64,000 bases of DNA from a sulfur-oxidizing endosymbiont of Gigantopelta aegis (GCF_016097415.1 NZ_JAEHGE010000002.1:62001-126000); one strand, 5' to 3'; positions 19,315-31,449 are shown, counted from the stretch's first letter. Notes: generated by a model not told the origin, from the sequence alone. Numbers and translations are program-made.

Positions 19315-22300
19315 TGTAATCAACACCACTACGCCAGAAAGGTTTTTTGGCTGGTGTTTTATCCAGACCTTTAGCTAATGTGGGTGCTTGCTGTGCTGGA
19401 GACTTCTTTTTGTCCTCTTTTATATGGTCTTCATCTTCGTTATCTGTATGAGGATCAATGGCGGCTAATAGTTTTAATAAGTCATTTAGAAAGACATCAT
19501 GGCCATTAATACTCATATCGACTTGGGTGTTTTTATTGTGGATACTGGTTTGTGTTTTAAAATCTAATTGGGATGTTCCGGAAACACTTTGCATTACTAT
19601 AGGTAAATTCAAACTGAAATTGTGTTTGTTTTTTATCTGTCCTGTACCCTCTATTGTAATGGCTTCGACCAGTTGTTCTCCTTTGTTGTCAACCAGGTTC
19701 TTAATAGACCAGTGGTGTTTTAACTGATTATTAGTTAAGGAAAACTGAGTTTGCATCGAGCCTTGCGCTAAGGTGTTATGAGGCATTACTCCAGGTTGTT
19801 TCAGCAATTGGGTAATGAGTAGATCCAAACTACCATCAAGTTTTTGTAGAATAATTTCTTTATCCATATCCAGTTGAAAGTTTGCCTGTAGGCTCAGCGC
19901 TTCTTTTTTATCTTTGTTGTCAATAAACTGTATAGAAAGTTTTTTTATTTCACCTTGTGCAATATTTTTATGTTGTTGAGCAGAAAAATCCAGATTAAGA
20001 TCAAACGGATTAAAAATTGTCTTATTCTTATGAGCAATTCGAATATTATGGATTTTAAAGGGCTTTTGCAAAACAATTCTTTGATGTTTCTTAGTTTGAA
20101 TTAAATCAAATAAACCATTGGCATATTGAAATGAAACTTGTGTTTGAGGAAAAATTGTTTCATAGGGTTTTAAATCAAAGTTAATGAGTTCAAAACTTAA
20201 GTGACCATCTTGTGAAAAGTTATGTTGTTTATCTTTTAACGATAATGTGATTGCTTTATGCGTGGTCAATACCAATTTACCCTGGCTTTCCGGATGACTG
20301 ATGGTGAGTTTGGATTGATTAATGGTTAAATTATTATGTTGTAGTTTTAATTGATAGCGGGCATTCAATATAGAGGGCTGAGTCAGCCCTGCTTTTTTCT
20401 TAGTGTAATAATTTACAAGCTTTAAACGCATTAATTGTTCTAAATAACTATCCAGCTTGCCTGATATACTGATGTGCTGCTTGGATTTATCCTTAGCATT
20501 AAGGTTGTTGATGCTGATTTTGCCACTATTATTAAGCAGCTGGGTTTTGTTTTTGAAGATTTTTAATGAGGGATAATGAATAGATAATTGATTGTTAGCA
20601 TAGTGAGCCTGTATTTTTGAGTGGATATTGATGTCTTCAAATAAGCCTTGTTTGTCTTCAAAGGCTTTTAAATCACTGAATTTAAGTGTGCTGATATCCA
20701 CTGAGTATGATGGCTCATCAAGCTTGTTTTGTGCAGAGAGTGTCATATCTAAATGAGCAAGCTGACCGGAAAAAGTATAGGGTGCAGTAACTTGCTGAAT
20801 GATGGGGGACAACCAGTTGAATTTAAAATTCTGAACCTTGGCCGTTAATAGTTTGCCTGATGTGAGTAGCTTGAATTGTTCATTCTTAGTTGCATTGAGT
20901 TGAATGTTTATATTGGGTGCTGCTATCAAGGAAATAATCGTTTTTGATTGCTTGGGGCTGTTGCCAGCATTGAGTGACACTTCAGCATGACTTAAGTTTA
21001 TCGTGGCAGCATTTCCTTGCGCTGCAAAAGCGTACTTCAAGGCTATGGCCTTGGGTAAGGTGCTTGATAGTTCAGTCAGAGAAATTTCTTGGGACAGTTC
21101 TTTTTCTTTTTGAGAAAACAAGGGTAATTTGCTAATGGCTAATAGGTTAATATCGCCGTCTGTTTCTAATGTGTAATCAATCGGAGGATTAGTCGCATGA
21201 ATCAATGTCATGGGGGATTTTATATTCAGTTTGATTGAAGAGGAGAGTTGCTGAATTGGATTATTGTTTTGTACCTTATCATGGTGAAAAAAGCTGAGTT
21301 TTTTTATTGTGGCATTGAAATTATTTTCATCTAAATGAATGGCTAAGTCACTACTGATATTTTGTTTAAATAGGAGAGCCGTTTGTTGTAGATGTTGTTG
21401 ATGATGTTCTTCTGCATCAGGACTATTTTTTTCAATGATGCTTAAATTATGTATATTAATAGGCCGCTTAGTAATGAGTTTTAACGCTTTATCTTCAATG
21501 GCAAGGTTAATTTCAGTGTCAAGGATTCCTTCTTGAATGATTTGTTCAGGGATAAAGTCATTTAACCATTTAAGTGGTAGTTGATTAATATTAAACTGAA
21601 AGAGCTCACTGTTTTCCTGAGAAATAAAAGCACTCAAGTTATCCAGCTGTATAGATAGGGCTTTATGAGTGAAGATGTTAATGTATTTTTTGTTATTGCT
21701 TATTAGATCTAAAAATAATCGCTTGACCTGTAAATGGCTATCATCTAACTGAGCGGATAGATGACTGAATATCTCTATTTTTTTCGGTAAGGATGAGTCT
21801 TTTTTATTGACGTAGTGACTGACATTAAACTCATTAATCAGTTTGATATTGCCTTCATTTGAACGGATGTTATAGGCAAATTTAGCTTCCATAAAACCAT
21901 CTATATCGGGTAGAGACAAGGGTTTTAACTGTTGGGTGAAATCTTTGGCTATTTGTAATTTTAAGTCACCGGAAATAATGCCTTCATTGCCATCGTAGCG
22001 TCCCTTATATTTAACCAAGGCTAATTGTTTGTTTTGTTCATCGCTATGAGTAATTTGTAATTCAATGGCTTCAGGATGCAAACGTTCTTTAAGGTAATTA
22101 TTACGCTTGTTAGTAAAAGGAAAAGATTGCCATTTGTCCGGCTTGGCTAATTGACTCATTGTGAGTTGAGTGGAGATAAATTGTTTACTATTATCCGTTT
22201 GGGTTAATACCAGATCAATAAAGGATTGTTGTGCATTGACTGGGGCATCAGTCTGTTGCCTCAGGGCAATGGATGCATTTAATGAGAGCCCCTTAATATT

Positions 22301-22864
22301 AGGAATTGCAGTTAGTTGTTGTGCATCTATTTTTAAAACAATGGGGTTCTGAGTGTTTTCGTCCACATCCAGAGCTATCAGTGAAAGTTGCACAAACCCA
22401 GTTACTTTAGAGGTGTATTGCGCCTGTATATCTAATCGCTTTATCTCATAAACAAAGCCACTATCAAAATACGGGAATAGGCCATAAAAAGGTAAGCTTT
22501 TGCTGTCATCTGCTGGCATGGCTAGGGACTGATCATTAATTATAATCTGATCGGCAATTAACTGATTAATTTTGATGCGATTGGATAATAGGCTAAAGGG
22601 TGAAAATTCACTGTCAAGCTGATTAATTGATATTTCAATGCCTTCATATTGCACGTGAAGCTGTTTGATTTCAATTGAAAAGGGGCTAATGTAAAGTGTC
22701 TCAGCACTTATCTCGCTCACACCAAGCTCAGCAATAAAAGGTTGCAGAGGCTCTTCAATCAGATATTTCTGTACACCTGGGATAAAGAATCCCATGAGCA
22801 GAATAATAGGGATTAAGCCCATACTGACTAGAAAAAAACTAAGAATACGCCATTTAGAGCACAT
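19315..22864 (-). pseudogene. AsmA-like inner-membrane-anchored protein, N-terminal part
   Basis: An unbroken frame of about 1183 residues starts at 22864 (an upstream ATG at 22906 is possible but would put 14 polar residues before the anchor). One N-terminal membrane helix (LSFFLVSMGLIPIILLMGFF) is followed by a very long beta-strand-rich periplasmic region of alternating polar and hydrophobic stretches, as in AsmA/DUF748/YdbH-type proteins linked to outer-membrane lipid transport and homeostasis. The fragment ends near FWRSGVDY, where IS-B is inserted. With the fragments at 17165-18153 and 8412-8538 the full protein would be about 1550 residues. I am confident of the architecture, not of the exact subfamily. 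Confidence 0.75.
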
Positions 22865-23017
22865 AAAAATCACATTTTTTGAGCTGAAAATAGCATGATA
22901 AATCAATCACTAATAAATAAGAAGTGTTTTAAGCGTTCCATAGTGTGAGATTAACCAAATAAGAACTTTATAAGGATTTACACCTATTGAACAAATTTAT
23001 GTGCAATGGCAATGTAC

Positions 23018-23203
23018 TTAAACCTAAAAAAATCAGTTGAACCTACTGCGACCGCCTTATGCACTGAATCTTAAGGATTTTCCAGAACATTTTGACTTCA
23101 CCCGTAGGGTGACTACGAATAAAGCCAAAATAACCTGTAAAACCCTTAATCTTCAGCACCTAAGTCGCTCTCGCTACGATTCAACTGATTATTTTAGGTT
23201 AAA
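23018..23203. repeat. Family 2 inverted-end repeat, full length
   Basis: This roughly 186-bp element has ends TTAAACCTAAAAAAATCAGT and, inverted, TTTAACCTAAAATAATCAGT. The interior is almost identical to that at 37197-37381. It contains no real gene, although a 69-residue open frame runs through it. It is probably a MITE. The rest of the 22907-23485 interval shows nothing beyond the putative promoter of the next gene. Confidence 0.8.
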
Positions 23204-23488
23204 CCAAGAGATTAGGATGTCACTGGGTAGCGATATTGTCATTTAGGGGGTAATCAGATCGGGAGTTCTGATTAAGTGTTCAATATCCAAAAAATCATAG
23301 GGAACTTGATGGCCATAATATAATATTTATGCAGCGTTGTAAGCTATACGCTTTGTAAATCACTCCATTAGCCAATTACCTTTATTTTTGTTCATTTTAA
23401 AAGATTATTTGTGATGATCTTTGACATCAATCTCTGATTAAATTTCCTGATTATTTGATTTTCAGCAATTTTTACAGAGGGTGAAGTG

Positions 23489-26400
23489 ATGATTTTTAAA
23501 GTGGTTCGATTGTTTTGTGCTGTTACAATGCTTTCAATGATGTTCAGCACACAGGTGCTTGCTGCCTGTGATGATAGTTTGCCTGCAATAGGCAATAGAG
23601 ATGATGTGTTAATTATCGTTAATGATAATGCCAAAGATTCATGTGTAGTGGGCAAATATTATGCCGAACAACGGGGTGTTGGAAAAAATAACATCGTTCA
23701 TCTTAAAGTCCCTTCGTCTTATTTTTTGACCTGGACTGAATTTAAGATCATGCGTGATCAAATTATTCAGTTTATGCGTACCAATACCTTTAAAAACGCC
23801 TCTATCATTCCTCTGGATTGTCCTTCTACCAGTGAATCCTTGCTCTATTGTCAAGCGAGTATGGAGCAAATTCGGGCAGAGACTAAAATCAAATATCTGG
23901 TAATGACTCGTGGTGTACCATCTCGTGTTGTTGTTGATGGTTCAACGCTGAGTTCAGCAAGAGGCCCTACTTCAATTGATAATTACTTACGTCATTGGTT
24001 GGTGAATTACTACGCTAAGGATGTTGCCTTTAACTCCAATATTCGTGCCACAGCATTTGCTGATGGCAGGGGAATGAGAACTGTTGAACCGGCAATCGAT
24101 GGGGAATTAATCGTTGGTCGTATTGATGGCCTCAGTACAGACTCTGCTAAAGCGCTAGTGGATAGAGCCATTGCTGCAGAAAAGAATGGTATTTATGGTA
24201 AGCACTATGGCTCAAAATTTGGTAGTACCGGCGGTCGAGCCTCTTGGCTTGATTATAGTCGCACTTATCCTAATCAATATGTGTATGGCAATAGTAGTAC
24301 TGGCTGGCAATACCAGCATGGTATTTTTGGCGCATACAATGATCTGACAACCCTCTTAAATAATGGAATACGTTTTGTTGATAACAATCAATGTTTGACG
24401 CATATTGATAATCCTGCGGGCTCAACTACTGGAAAATCACCACAGGAATGCGTGGTGAAGCTAACCAATGGTAAAGATTTAATGCCGGGGCATCAGTCGG
24501 GCAGGCAAGCGCTAGTCGATAATGCTTTGGTTTATCTTGGTTCTTTAGATGGTCAGCCAACCAATGGTAAATTCTCTGGTTTTATGAATTGGCGTCGTGA
24601 TAGTACCTGTTCTGTGGTGTTGTGTAAAAACAGTGATGATCCCCTTGCCTGTGAACAGCAATCCACTGACGTGTTTAAAGAGATTAACACCCAATGTGCA
24701 GGTGTCGCAGAAGGTTTTATTGGTTATAATTTTCAATCTTATCCTGTTTCCTTTCTGGGTGTTTGGCCCACAGCCTGGTATCAAACTACCGCATCGACTG
24801 AGCTTTATTGGACCCATCAAGGTGGTGGTGATGTCAATAATTTAGCTTTTCCAGAAATTATAAATGATAGTGCCGATGGCGATGGTAAAAGTGTCTGGTT
24901 TGGTGATTCAAATGCGACAGCCAATAGTCAATGCTATAGTGATTTAAGCTTGTCTGTGATGGATGCTTGCGTTAATGATCAGCGGATTATTGGCTTTGTT
25001 AATCGCACTCAATTTGCTAGTAAAACAAATGATGTTCTTGCACCTCATCGCTATCGTATTTCTCTCAAATACAAGGCTGAATATATTGATCGCCTGACTC
25101 AATTGAGAGTCAATTTATATGTCAAAGAGCCGGATTATGGTTTCTTTCAAGTGTCTTATGGCAGTCAAAACTTCAGTTTAGTTGATTCTGCCGTGCCTCA
25201 TAAAATTCCTCTGGGTAATACAGACTGGGTAGAAGTAGAAGCTTTTTTTACTATTGATCCAAATAAACATGCCACTGCCCGCAGTAATTGTGCCAATGAT
25301 ACACGTTGTTCTGCTCGTGTGAGTGCAGAATTTTTAAATACGCCTTGGGCGGGTAATTATGATGGTTTTAGAGTTCGCATAGAAACAGCCGGCAGTTATG
25401 CCGGAGGTATTGGTCTTGATGATGTTCAAATTGTTGAGACAGATACATTAGAACCCATTGTTTTACGCAATGCTTCGTTTAATGAGGGTCATGAACAGGT
25501 TTCTGCCGGTGATCATGCGGCTAACTTCTTAAGTCGTCTCAATGGTACGGCTTTTTGGGGCAGCGTCAGTCATCATCAATCAGGTGGCCATTCCTTTGAT
25601 AGACATCCTCAGGAAACCTTGATTTATTTTATGCGCGGCTTGCCTTTGGGTGATTCGGTCTGGTTTGCGGAACGCTATAATAGCGGTATGCTATATGGTG
25701 ATCCCCTTTATTCGCCTATTGCCGTTAAATTTCACTACACAAATAGCTATGACTTTATTGCCGATGGTGATGAATTAATGGCTGATACACTCAATGGTAA
25801 TGATAGTTCTGTCGTTAGCACTCAATATAATGTTGATTATTGCTCAGGAGAGGATTTCTTTGTCTGTGATCAGGAAGGTAGCTGGCAAGCAAGTAACCTG
25901 TCAGGTGTGGGTGGTGAAAGAGCGCTTAATTTAGGGGCGATTGATCTTAGTGCTTTAGACGTTGGTCTATACACTTTACGACTCGCTGTGAACAGTGAAA
26001 ACATGTTAACAGCAAAGTCACAAACCTTTTATGATTATTATCCCGTTACCGTGGCCAATAATACCTCTGATTTTGATCAGGATGGACTGACGGATGTGGA
26101 TGAGTTGAAACTTTATCTGACGAATCCAAAGATTGCAGACTCGGATGGTGATGGTTTGGACGATGGTAGGGAAATTCAAATCGGCACGAACCCAAACAAT
26201 CAAGATACTGATGGCGATGGTATGAATGACGCATGGGAAGCTAAATACAGTGTCATGGATCCCTTGGTCAATGATGCCGACTTAGATTCAGATAATGACG
26301 GTCTAACGAATCTGGAAGAGTTTAATTTAAAGACTAATCCCTCTTCAGATGATACAGATCAGGATGGGCTGAGTGATTTTGATGAAATAAATCTTTACAA

Positions 26401-27688
26401 AACCAGTCCAATTTTAGCTGATACTGATCGTGATCATGTCAATGATGGTTTGGAAATCACTAACAATACCGATCCCTTACTTGCTGAGGACACCGATCTG
26501 GATGGCATGAGCAATGATTGGGAACTTGCCTATGGTACCAAGACTTATGCTGATGATGCCAGTGAGGATCCTGATAAGGATGGGGCGGATAATATTCTTG
26601 AATATCTGCGTTATTCCTTACCCAATGACGCGACTTCAACACCTATAACGAATACGCTTTATGTGGATGCCACGATTGGCCAAGATACGAATGATGGTTC
26701 TTTAGAGGCACCTTTTGCAAGTGTGTCTCGTGCCATGAGAGCTGCTTCAGATGGAGACACCATTCAATTGGCTTCCGGACAATATTCAATGGGCTTTTTT
26801 GGCTTTTTTAAATCTGTGAGGATACAAGGGCCGATAGACCGCAGTGCCGAGTTAAGCAGTAGTTTTGTCTTTGTTAATGCGGTTAAATGGGGTGGTTTAT
26901 ATAATTTAAAATTAACCCTATCGGGGCAATTTAACCTGTATTCAGGTCGCAATATAACCATGAGCAATGTTGAGCTGTATTTATCTCAGCCGATTACTAT
27001 GAACCTGAATACCAAGATGACCATTGAGCATGGCTTAGTGGTCAATCGAGGTGCTGCAGGCATGGCTATTTCAGCCAATGGAAGTAGAAACTATATTAGA
27101 ACGGCATTGAATATAGAAAGCTCTACGATTGTTGGTTTTCCAATAGGCATTAAATGGAATAAGGGGATTTATCTACGCGTCAATAATTCTATTTTGGCAA
27201 ATGATATTGATCTGCAGGATGCCTATGGCTTTCAAATATGGAATTCATTGCTCAGTGATGGCCAATTTTCAGGCTTTAGTAGTAATTTAAGTGGTGATCC
27301 TCTATTTGTTGATGCCTCCATTGGTGATTATCATTTACAGCCTGCTTCACCGGGAGTTGATACTGGGAGTCCACGCTATAAAGCACCTTTGGAACATGCT
27401 GGACGTCGTTTAAATATGGGTTTTTACGGTAATACTATCGAAGCGGCTATTGCTAAAGATTCGGATGGGGACACTATGCCGGATGGCTGGGAAATTGCTG
27501 TTGGTACGAATCCACTGCTCAATGATAGTATTGTTGATGCAGACAATGATGGCGTGATTAATCTCTTTGAATACCGCAAAGGAAGCCATCCGCTTAATGC
27601 TAACTCTAAGTTTGGCGTACGCTATGCTTTACTGTATACGTCAAAACTTCCCACGTTGACGTATCATTCCACTTTATTTAAAGGCTGA
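23489..27688 (+). CDS. Large secreted TIGR03790-type protein with TSP3 repeats and beta-helix, 3' end cut by IS66
   Basis: The start is the ATG at 23489, with AGAGGG upstream, rather than the GTG at 23486. A signal peptide occupies residues 1-26. The first third matches the TIGR03790 pattern (DDVLIIVNDNAKDS, YAEQRGVGKNNIVHL, TRGVPSRV). A carbohydrate-binding-like middle follows. Residues about 860-1030 are acidic thrombospondin type 3-like calcium repeats (DSDGDGLDDGREI, DTDGDGMNDAWE). Residues about 1055-1310 look like a right-handed beta-helix (LYVDATIGQDTNDG, ASVSRAMRAASDGDTIQLA). One more calcium repeat (DSDGDTMPDGW) comes near 1325. The last roughly 20 residues are encoded by the IS66 end, so the natural C-terminus is lost. 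The substrate is unknown; an extracellular polysaccharide-related role is inferred. Confidence 0.75.
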   Translation: MIFKVVRLFCAVTMLSMMFSTQVLAACDDSLPAIGNRDDVLIIVNDNAKDSCVVGKYYAEQRGVGKNNIVHLKVPSSYFLTWTEFKIMRDQIIQFMRTNTFKNASIIPLDCPSTSESLLYCQASMEQIRAETKIKYLVMTRGVPSRVVVDGSTLSSARGPTSIDNYLRHWLVNYYAKDVAFNSNIRATAFADGRGMRTVEPAIDGELIVGRIDGLSTDSAKALVDRAIAAEKNGIYGKHYGSKFGSTGGRASWLDYSRTYPNQYVYGNSSTGWQYQHGIFGAYNDLTTLLNNGIRFVDNNQCLTHIDNPAGSTTGKSPQECVVKLTNGKDLMPGHQSGRQALVDNALVYLGSLDGQPTNGKFSGFMNWRRDSTCSVVLCKNSDDPLACEQQSTDVFKEINTQCAGVAEGFIGYNFQSYPVSFLGVWPTAWYQTTASTELYWTHQGGGDVNNLAFPEIINDSADGDGKSVWFGDSNATANSQCYSDLSLSVMDACVNDQRIIGFVNRTQFASKTNDVLAPHRYRISLKYKAEYIDRLTQLRVNLYVKEPDYGFFQVSYGSQNFSLVDSAVPHKIPLGNTDWVEVEAFFTIDPNKHATARSNCANDTRCSARVSAEFLNTPWAGNYDGFRVRIETAGSYAGGIGLDDVQIVETDTLEPIVLRNASFNEGHEQVSAGDHAANFLSRLNGTAFWGSVSHHQSGGHSFDRHPQETLIYFMRGLPLGDSVWFAERYNSGMLYGDPLYSPIAVKFHYTNSYDFIADGDELMADTLNGNDSSVVSTQYNVDYCSGEDFFVCDQEGSWQASNLSGVGGERALNLGAIDLSALDVGLYTLRLAVNSENMLTAKSQTFYDYYPVTVANNTSDFDQDGLTDVDELKLYLTNPKIADSDGDGLDDGREIQIGTNPNNQDTDGDGMNDAWEAKYSVMDPLVNDADLDSDNDGLTNLEEFNLKTNPSSDDTDQDGLSDFDEINLYKTSPILADTDRDHVNDGLEITNNTDPLLAEDTDLDGMSNDWELAYGTKTYADDASEDPDKDGADNILEYLRYSLPNDATSTPITNTLYVDATIGQDTNDGSLEAPFASVSRAMRAASDGDTIQLASGQYSMGFFGFFKSVRIQGPIDRSAELSSSFVFVNAVKWGGLYNLKLTLSGQFNLYSGRNITMSNVELYLSQPITMNLNTKMTIEHGLVVNRGAAGMAISANGSRNYIRTALNIESSTIVGFPIGIKWNKGIYLRVNNSILANDIDLQDAYGFQIWNSLLSDGQFSGFSSNLSGDPLFVDASIGDYHLQPASPGVDTGSPRYKAPLEHAGRRLNMGFYGNTIEAAIAKDSDGDTMPDGWEIAVGTNPLLNDSIVDADNDGVINLFEYRKGSHPLNANSKFGVRYALLYTSKLPTLTYHSTLFKG

Positions 27689-28617
27689 ATTTTTTCAGTC
27701 AAATTCCATGGCAACAATTGCTCTAAAGCCTCATCATCATAATGCCTGCCCAGCTTAGGTAACTCAGTCAGAATGTGTGTTAAAAAGGCAAAGGGCTCTA
27801 GGTTGTTTGCTTTCGCTGTTTGCACGATTGAATATAAAATAGCACTGGCCTCAGCACCACGAGGATTTTGGTTCATGACCCAGTTTTTGCGCCCAATCAC
27901 AAAGGGTTTGATCCGCCGCTCTGCCATATTATTATCAATCTGGAGGTTGCCCTCTTCAAGATAGACAGTCAGATACTTCCATTGATTGATCACATAACGA
28001 ATAGCGACACCCAACTTACTGTCTTTTGTTGTTTTAGTCACTTTATCATCACACCACTTTTTAAAGTCATCCAGTAGTGGTTTGCTTTTTTCCTGACGGA
28101 TCAGGTAACGTTGTTCAGCATTGAGCGGTTTGATTTGTTTTTCAATCGCATACAATTTAGCAATTTTACTGATCGCCATTTGTACCATGCCAGGCTTTTT
28201 CTGACTGTTCTTGGGTAATGCTTTTAAGGCATCATGGAACTTGCGACGAGCATGTGCCATGCAGCCTAATAAAGTGACTTCACTGTTCTCATTTTCGAAT
28301 ATATGATAACCGGGAAAGCCATCCGTTTGCAGGTAACCTGAAAACCCCGTTAAAAAGGTTTTGGCATGTTGGCCTGCACGAGTAGGCTGATACTCATACA
28401 AAACAATGGGACACTTGGAATGATAGCCGCCACTTTGATAGAGCCACATATAAGATTTAGGGCAATTCTCACGTCCATCATGGATCACTCGCATCGTTGT
28501 TTCATCGGCCTGGATGATTTTCTGCCTAATGAGATAATACAACAACCGATTATAAAAGGGTTTGAGTAATTCGTATTCTTCCCACGTCGTATCATCATGG
28601 CTGATCACAAATTCCAT
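27664..28617 (-). pseudogene. tnpC: IS66 TnpC transposase, C-terminal DDE part
   Basis: This 317-residue open frame holds the IS66 catalytic region: IIQADETTMRVI (first Asp), YLQTDGFPGYHIF (second Asp), LLGCMAHARRKFHDA, and the C-terminal DNNMAERRIKPFVIGRKNW (catalytic Glu). It ends with the IS66 C-terminal domain (LLPWNLTEKIQ). It lacks the N-terminal half, which is found separately at 31450-32079, so it is not an independent gene. Confidence 0.9.
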
Positions 28618-29430
28618 GGCAACAATTGCTCTAAAGCCTCATCATCATAATGCCTTTAACTCAGTCAGAATGTGTGTTAAAAAGGCCTAGGTTGTTTGCT
28701 TTCGCTGTTTGCACGATTGATCAGCACCACGAGGATTTTGGTTCATGACCCAGTTTTTGCGCCCAATCACAAAGATCCGCCGCTCTGCCAATTATTATCA
28801 ATCTGGAGGTTGCCCTCTTCAAGATAGACAGTCAGATACTTCCATTGATTGATCACATAACGAATAGCGACACCCAACTTACTGTCTTTTGTTGTTTTAG
28901 TCACTTTATCATCACACCACTTTTTAAAGTCATCCAGTAGTGGTTTGCTTTTTTTCCTGACGGATCAGGTAACGTTGTTCAGCATTGAGCGGTTTGATTT
29001 GTTTTTCAATCGCATACAATTTAGCAATTTTACTGATCGCCATTTGTACCATGCCAGGCTTTTTCTGACTGTTCTTGGGTAATAGGCATCATGGAACTTG
29101 CGACGAGCATGTGCCATGCAGCCTAATAAAGTGACTTCACTGTTCTCATTTTCGAATATATGATAACCGGGAAAGCCATCCGTTTGCAGGTAACCTGAAA
29201 ACCCCGTTAAAAAAGGTTTTGGCATGTTGGCCTGCACGAGTAGGCTGATACTCATACAAAACAATGGGACACTTGGAATGATAGCCGCCACTTTGATAGA
29301 GCCACATATAAGATTTAGGGCAATTCTCACGTCCATCATGGATCACTCGCATCGTTGTTTCATCGGCCTGGATGATTTTCTGCCTAATGAGATAATACAA
29401 CAACCGATTATAAAAGGGTTTGAGTAATTA
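28610..29430 (-). pseudogene. Second partial IS66 tnpC copy with several small deletions
   Basis: This repeats the sequence of 27709-28590 almost exactly, but with at least four short deletions (about 6-20 bases each, near 28655, 28688, 28721 and 28775) and single-base changes near 28952, 29083 and 29212. The copies are joined head to tail at 28609. No reading frame survives over its length. It looks like a tandem partial duplication of the element. Confidence 0.8.
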
Positions 29431-29540
29431 ATAGAATATTTTTGAATATTATCTTAACTGAGAGGAGTTTGATCAACACAGGGCAAACTAAAGAGCCTTA
29501 AAAAGCCATGATACAATTGTTTTATTGAAAACAACCTGTA

Positions 29541-30741
29541 TTGATTATAGTGAAAAAATTACCTCAATTCCAGAGATACCTGAAGAAGAAAAAGACACCG
29601 GTAGTCCGAAAAATAAGAGCCAGTAAATTGCCAAAGGATGATGACAATGATAATCCGACAGGTCATTCAGGAAGCAAGAAAAACAACTCAGGAAATGGGA
29701 CTAGTAAAAGTCGTAAACGAAAGAAGAAATTGGCTATTCATAAAACCACCGTTATCAAACCAGATAACCTGCCAGAACATTCACGTTTTTAGGGTATCAG
29801 GATTATTTTGTTCAGGAGCTGCTGATTAAGCCTTTCAATACTCGTTATCGATTGGCTCGCTATAAAACACCCGATGGTGATACCTGTATAGGAAAATTGA
29901 GCTTTGATACACATATAGGACATTTTGGCCATACATTACAGAGTTATATCGTTTATCAATATTATCACCAGAGAGTGACTCAGCCATTGATAATACAACA
30001 ATTAACAGAATTAGGTTTTGATATTTCAACAGGTCAGATCAATGAGATTTTAATCCATGACAAAGACCATTTTCATACTGAAAAAAATACATTGCTAACT
30101 GCCGGTATCAACAATAGTACTTATATCCATGTTGATGATACGGGTAGTCGTCATGATGGAAAGAATGGTTATTGTACTCACGTTGGCAATGAAACCTTTG
30201 CCTGGTTTTCAAGTACTCGATATAAGAGCCGGATTAATTTTCTACAATTGTTACGAGGTGCTGCTGTTGATTATACGCTCAACGATGCAGCACTTGATTA
30301 TATGAGAGCAGAAAAATTACCTCACAAGCCATTGAGCGTTATTGAACAAAGTCATCAGACTTGCTTTGATAATGAAGAAGCCTGGAAATACTATCTGCAG
30401 AACAATAGTATCATAACACAACGGCATGTTCGCATTGCCACAGAAGGCGCTTTACTGGGGGCATTAATTAACAGTGGCTTTCCAAGTGATTTGGTGATGT
30501 GAGTGATGATGCAGGACAATTTGATATTTTGTTGCACGCATTATGTTGGATACATGCAGACAGAGTGTTTCAGCGGATACTACCACTCAATGAGCGACAT
30601 GATAAAGAACTGAACTGGGTACATACTCAGATTTGGGAACTATTTTATGATCTCAAACAATATAAACTTGAGCCAGATGATCCGTTGAAGTCAGCGATTG
30701 CTGAACATTTTGATGAATTGTGCCGGACTAAAACAAGGTAA
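29541..30741 (+). pseudogene. IS66-like (DUF-type) transposase, frameshifted and truncated
   Basis: Three consecutive frames (29541-29792, 29852-30502, 30499-30741) join to one protein: a basic Lys-rich N-terminus, LPEHSRFQGYQDYFVQELLI, then GHFGHTLQSYIVYQYYHQRV, TYIHVDDTGSRHDGKNGYCT, and after a frame change SDDAGQFDILLHALCWIHAD. This is the order in a family of transposases related to IS66 TnpC (the two Asp motifs are visible). The C-terminus is cut after DELCRTKTR. No terminal repeat was identified. Confidence 0.75.
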
Positions 30742-31440
30742 AGTTTGTGCTGTTTAAATGCACAGACTTATTGAGAAGTTACACTTCATGTTAAAAAATA
30801 TTTCCCTTTTATATGCTTGGTACTGTGAATTTTGGCCTCTTTAAGTCAGCAAAAAAACATTTAAGTTTTTCTGCCCTGAAACAGGCCATCTCACTGCACT
30901 TTCATGCAATCAAAGATAGCCGAGTACAAGGAAAGTGTGATTACAGTCAACATGATGTGCTTATGAGTGCTTTTGCCTGCATGTATTTTCAAGATCCCTC
31001 TTTAAGTGAATTTCAGAAACAGATGGAAGAGGAACAGAATCAAAATAATTTACGCACTCTTTTTTAATGTTGAAAAAATTCTAAAATAGTCAACTAAGAG
31101 ACATTTTGGATCTCATACCCTCTAAAACATTTGCACCTGCATTTAAAGATTTATTTGAACGACTCAGACGACATAAGCATCTTGAAGAGTATGCCATATT
31201 ACCCAACACATTGCTTTGTGTTATTGATGGCACGTATTCCTCTAAGCAAATCCATTGTGACTGTTGTCTTCATAAAGAACATAGACAGTCATGACAAGGT
31301 GCCATTATGCACCCCGATTTTAGGGAAAATGCGTCGATTAAACGCAGCATCTCCCGTGCCTGCTATTTAGAAAGAAAGAACAAAAAAAAAAATTAAAAAG
31401 CATCAGGCAAACAAAAAATGCTGTTTTCAGCTTAATTCAT
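30742..31440 (+). pseudogene. ISNCY-like transposase, N-terminal fragments
   Basis: 30813-31067 encodes LSFSALKQAISLHFHAIKDS and SAFACMYFQDPSLSEFQKQM. 31106-31294 encodes AFKDLFERLRRHKHLEEYAI, then CVIDGTYSSKQIHCDCCLHK. These are consecutive pieces of one transposase that I recall as an ISNCY/IS4-like group, broken by frame changes near 31065 and 31290 and truncated before its catalytic C-terminus. A run of 13 A and short A-rich sequence follows to the IS66 fragment. Confidence 0.6.
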
Positions 31441-31449
31441 AAGAATAAG

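Noticed and set aside
23037-23246. 69-residue open frame
   Set aside because: It lies wholly in a family-2 repeat and is mirrored in the other copy at 37125-37397. It has no start site or conservation beyond the repeat.
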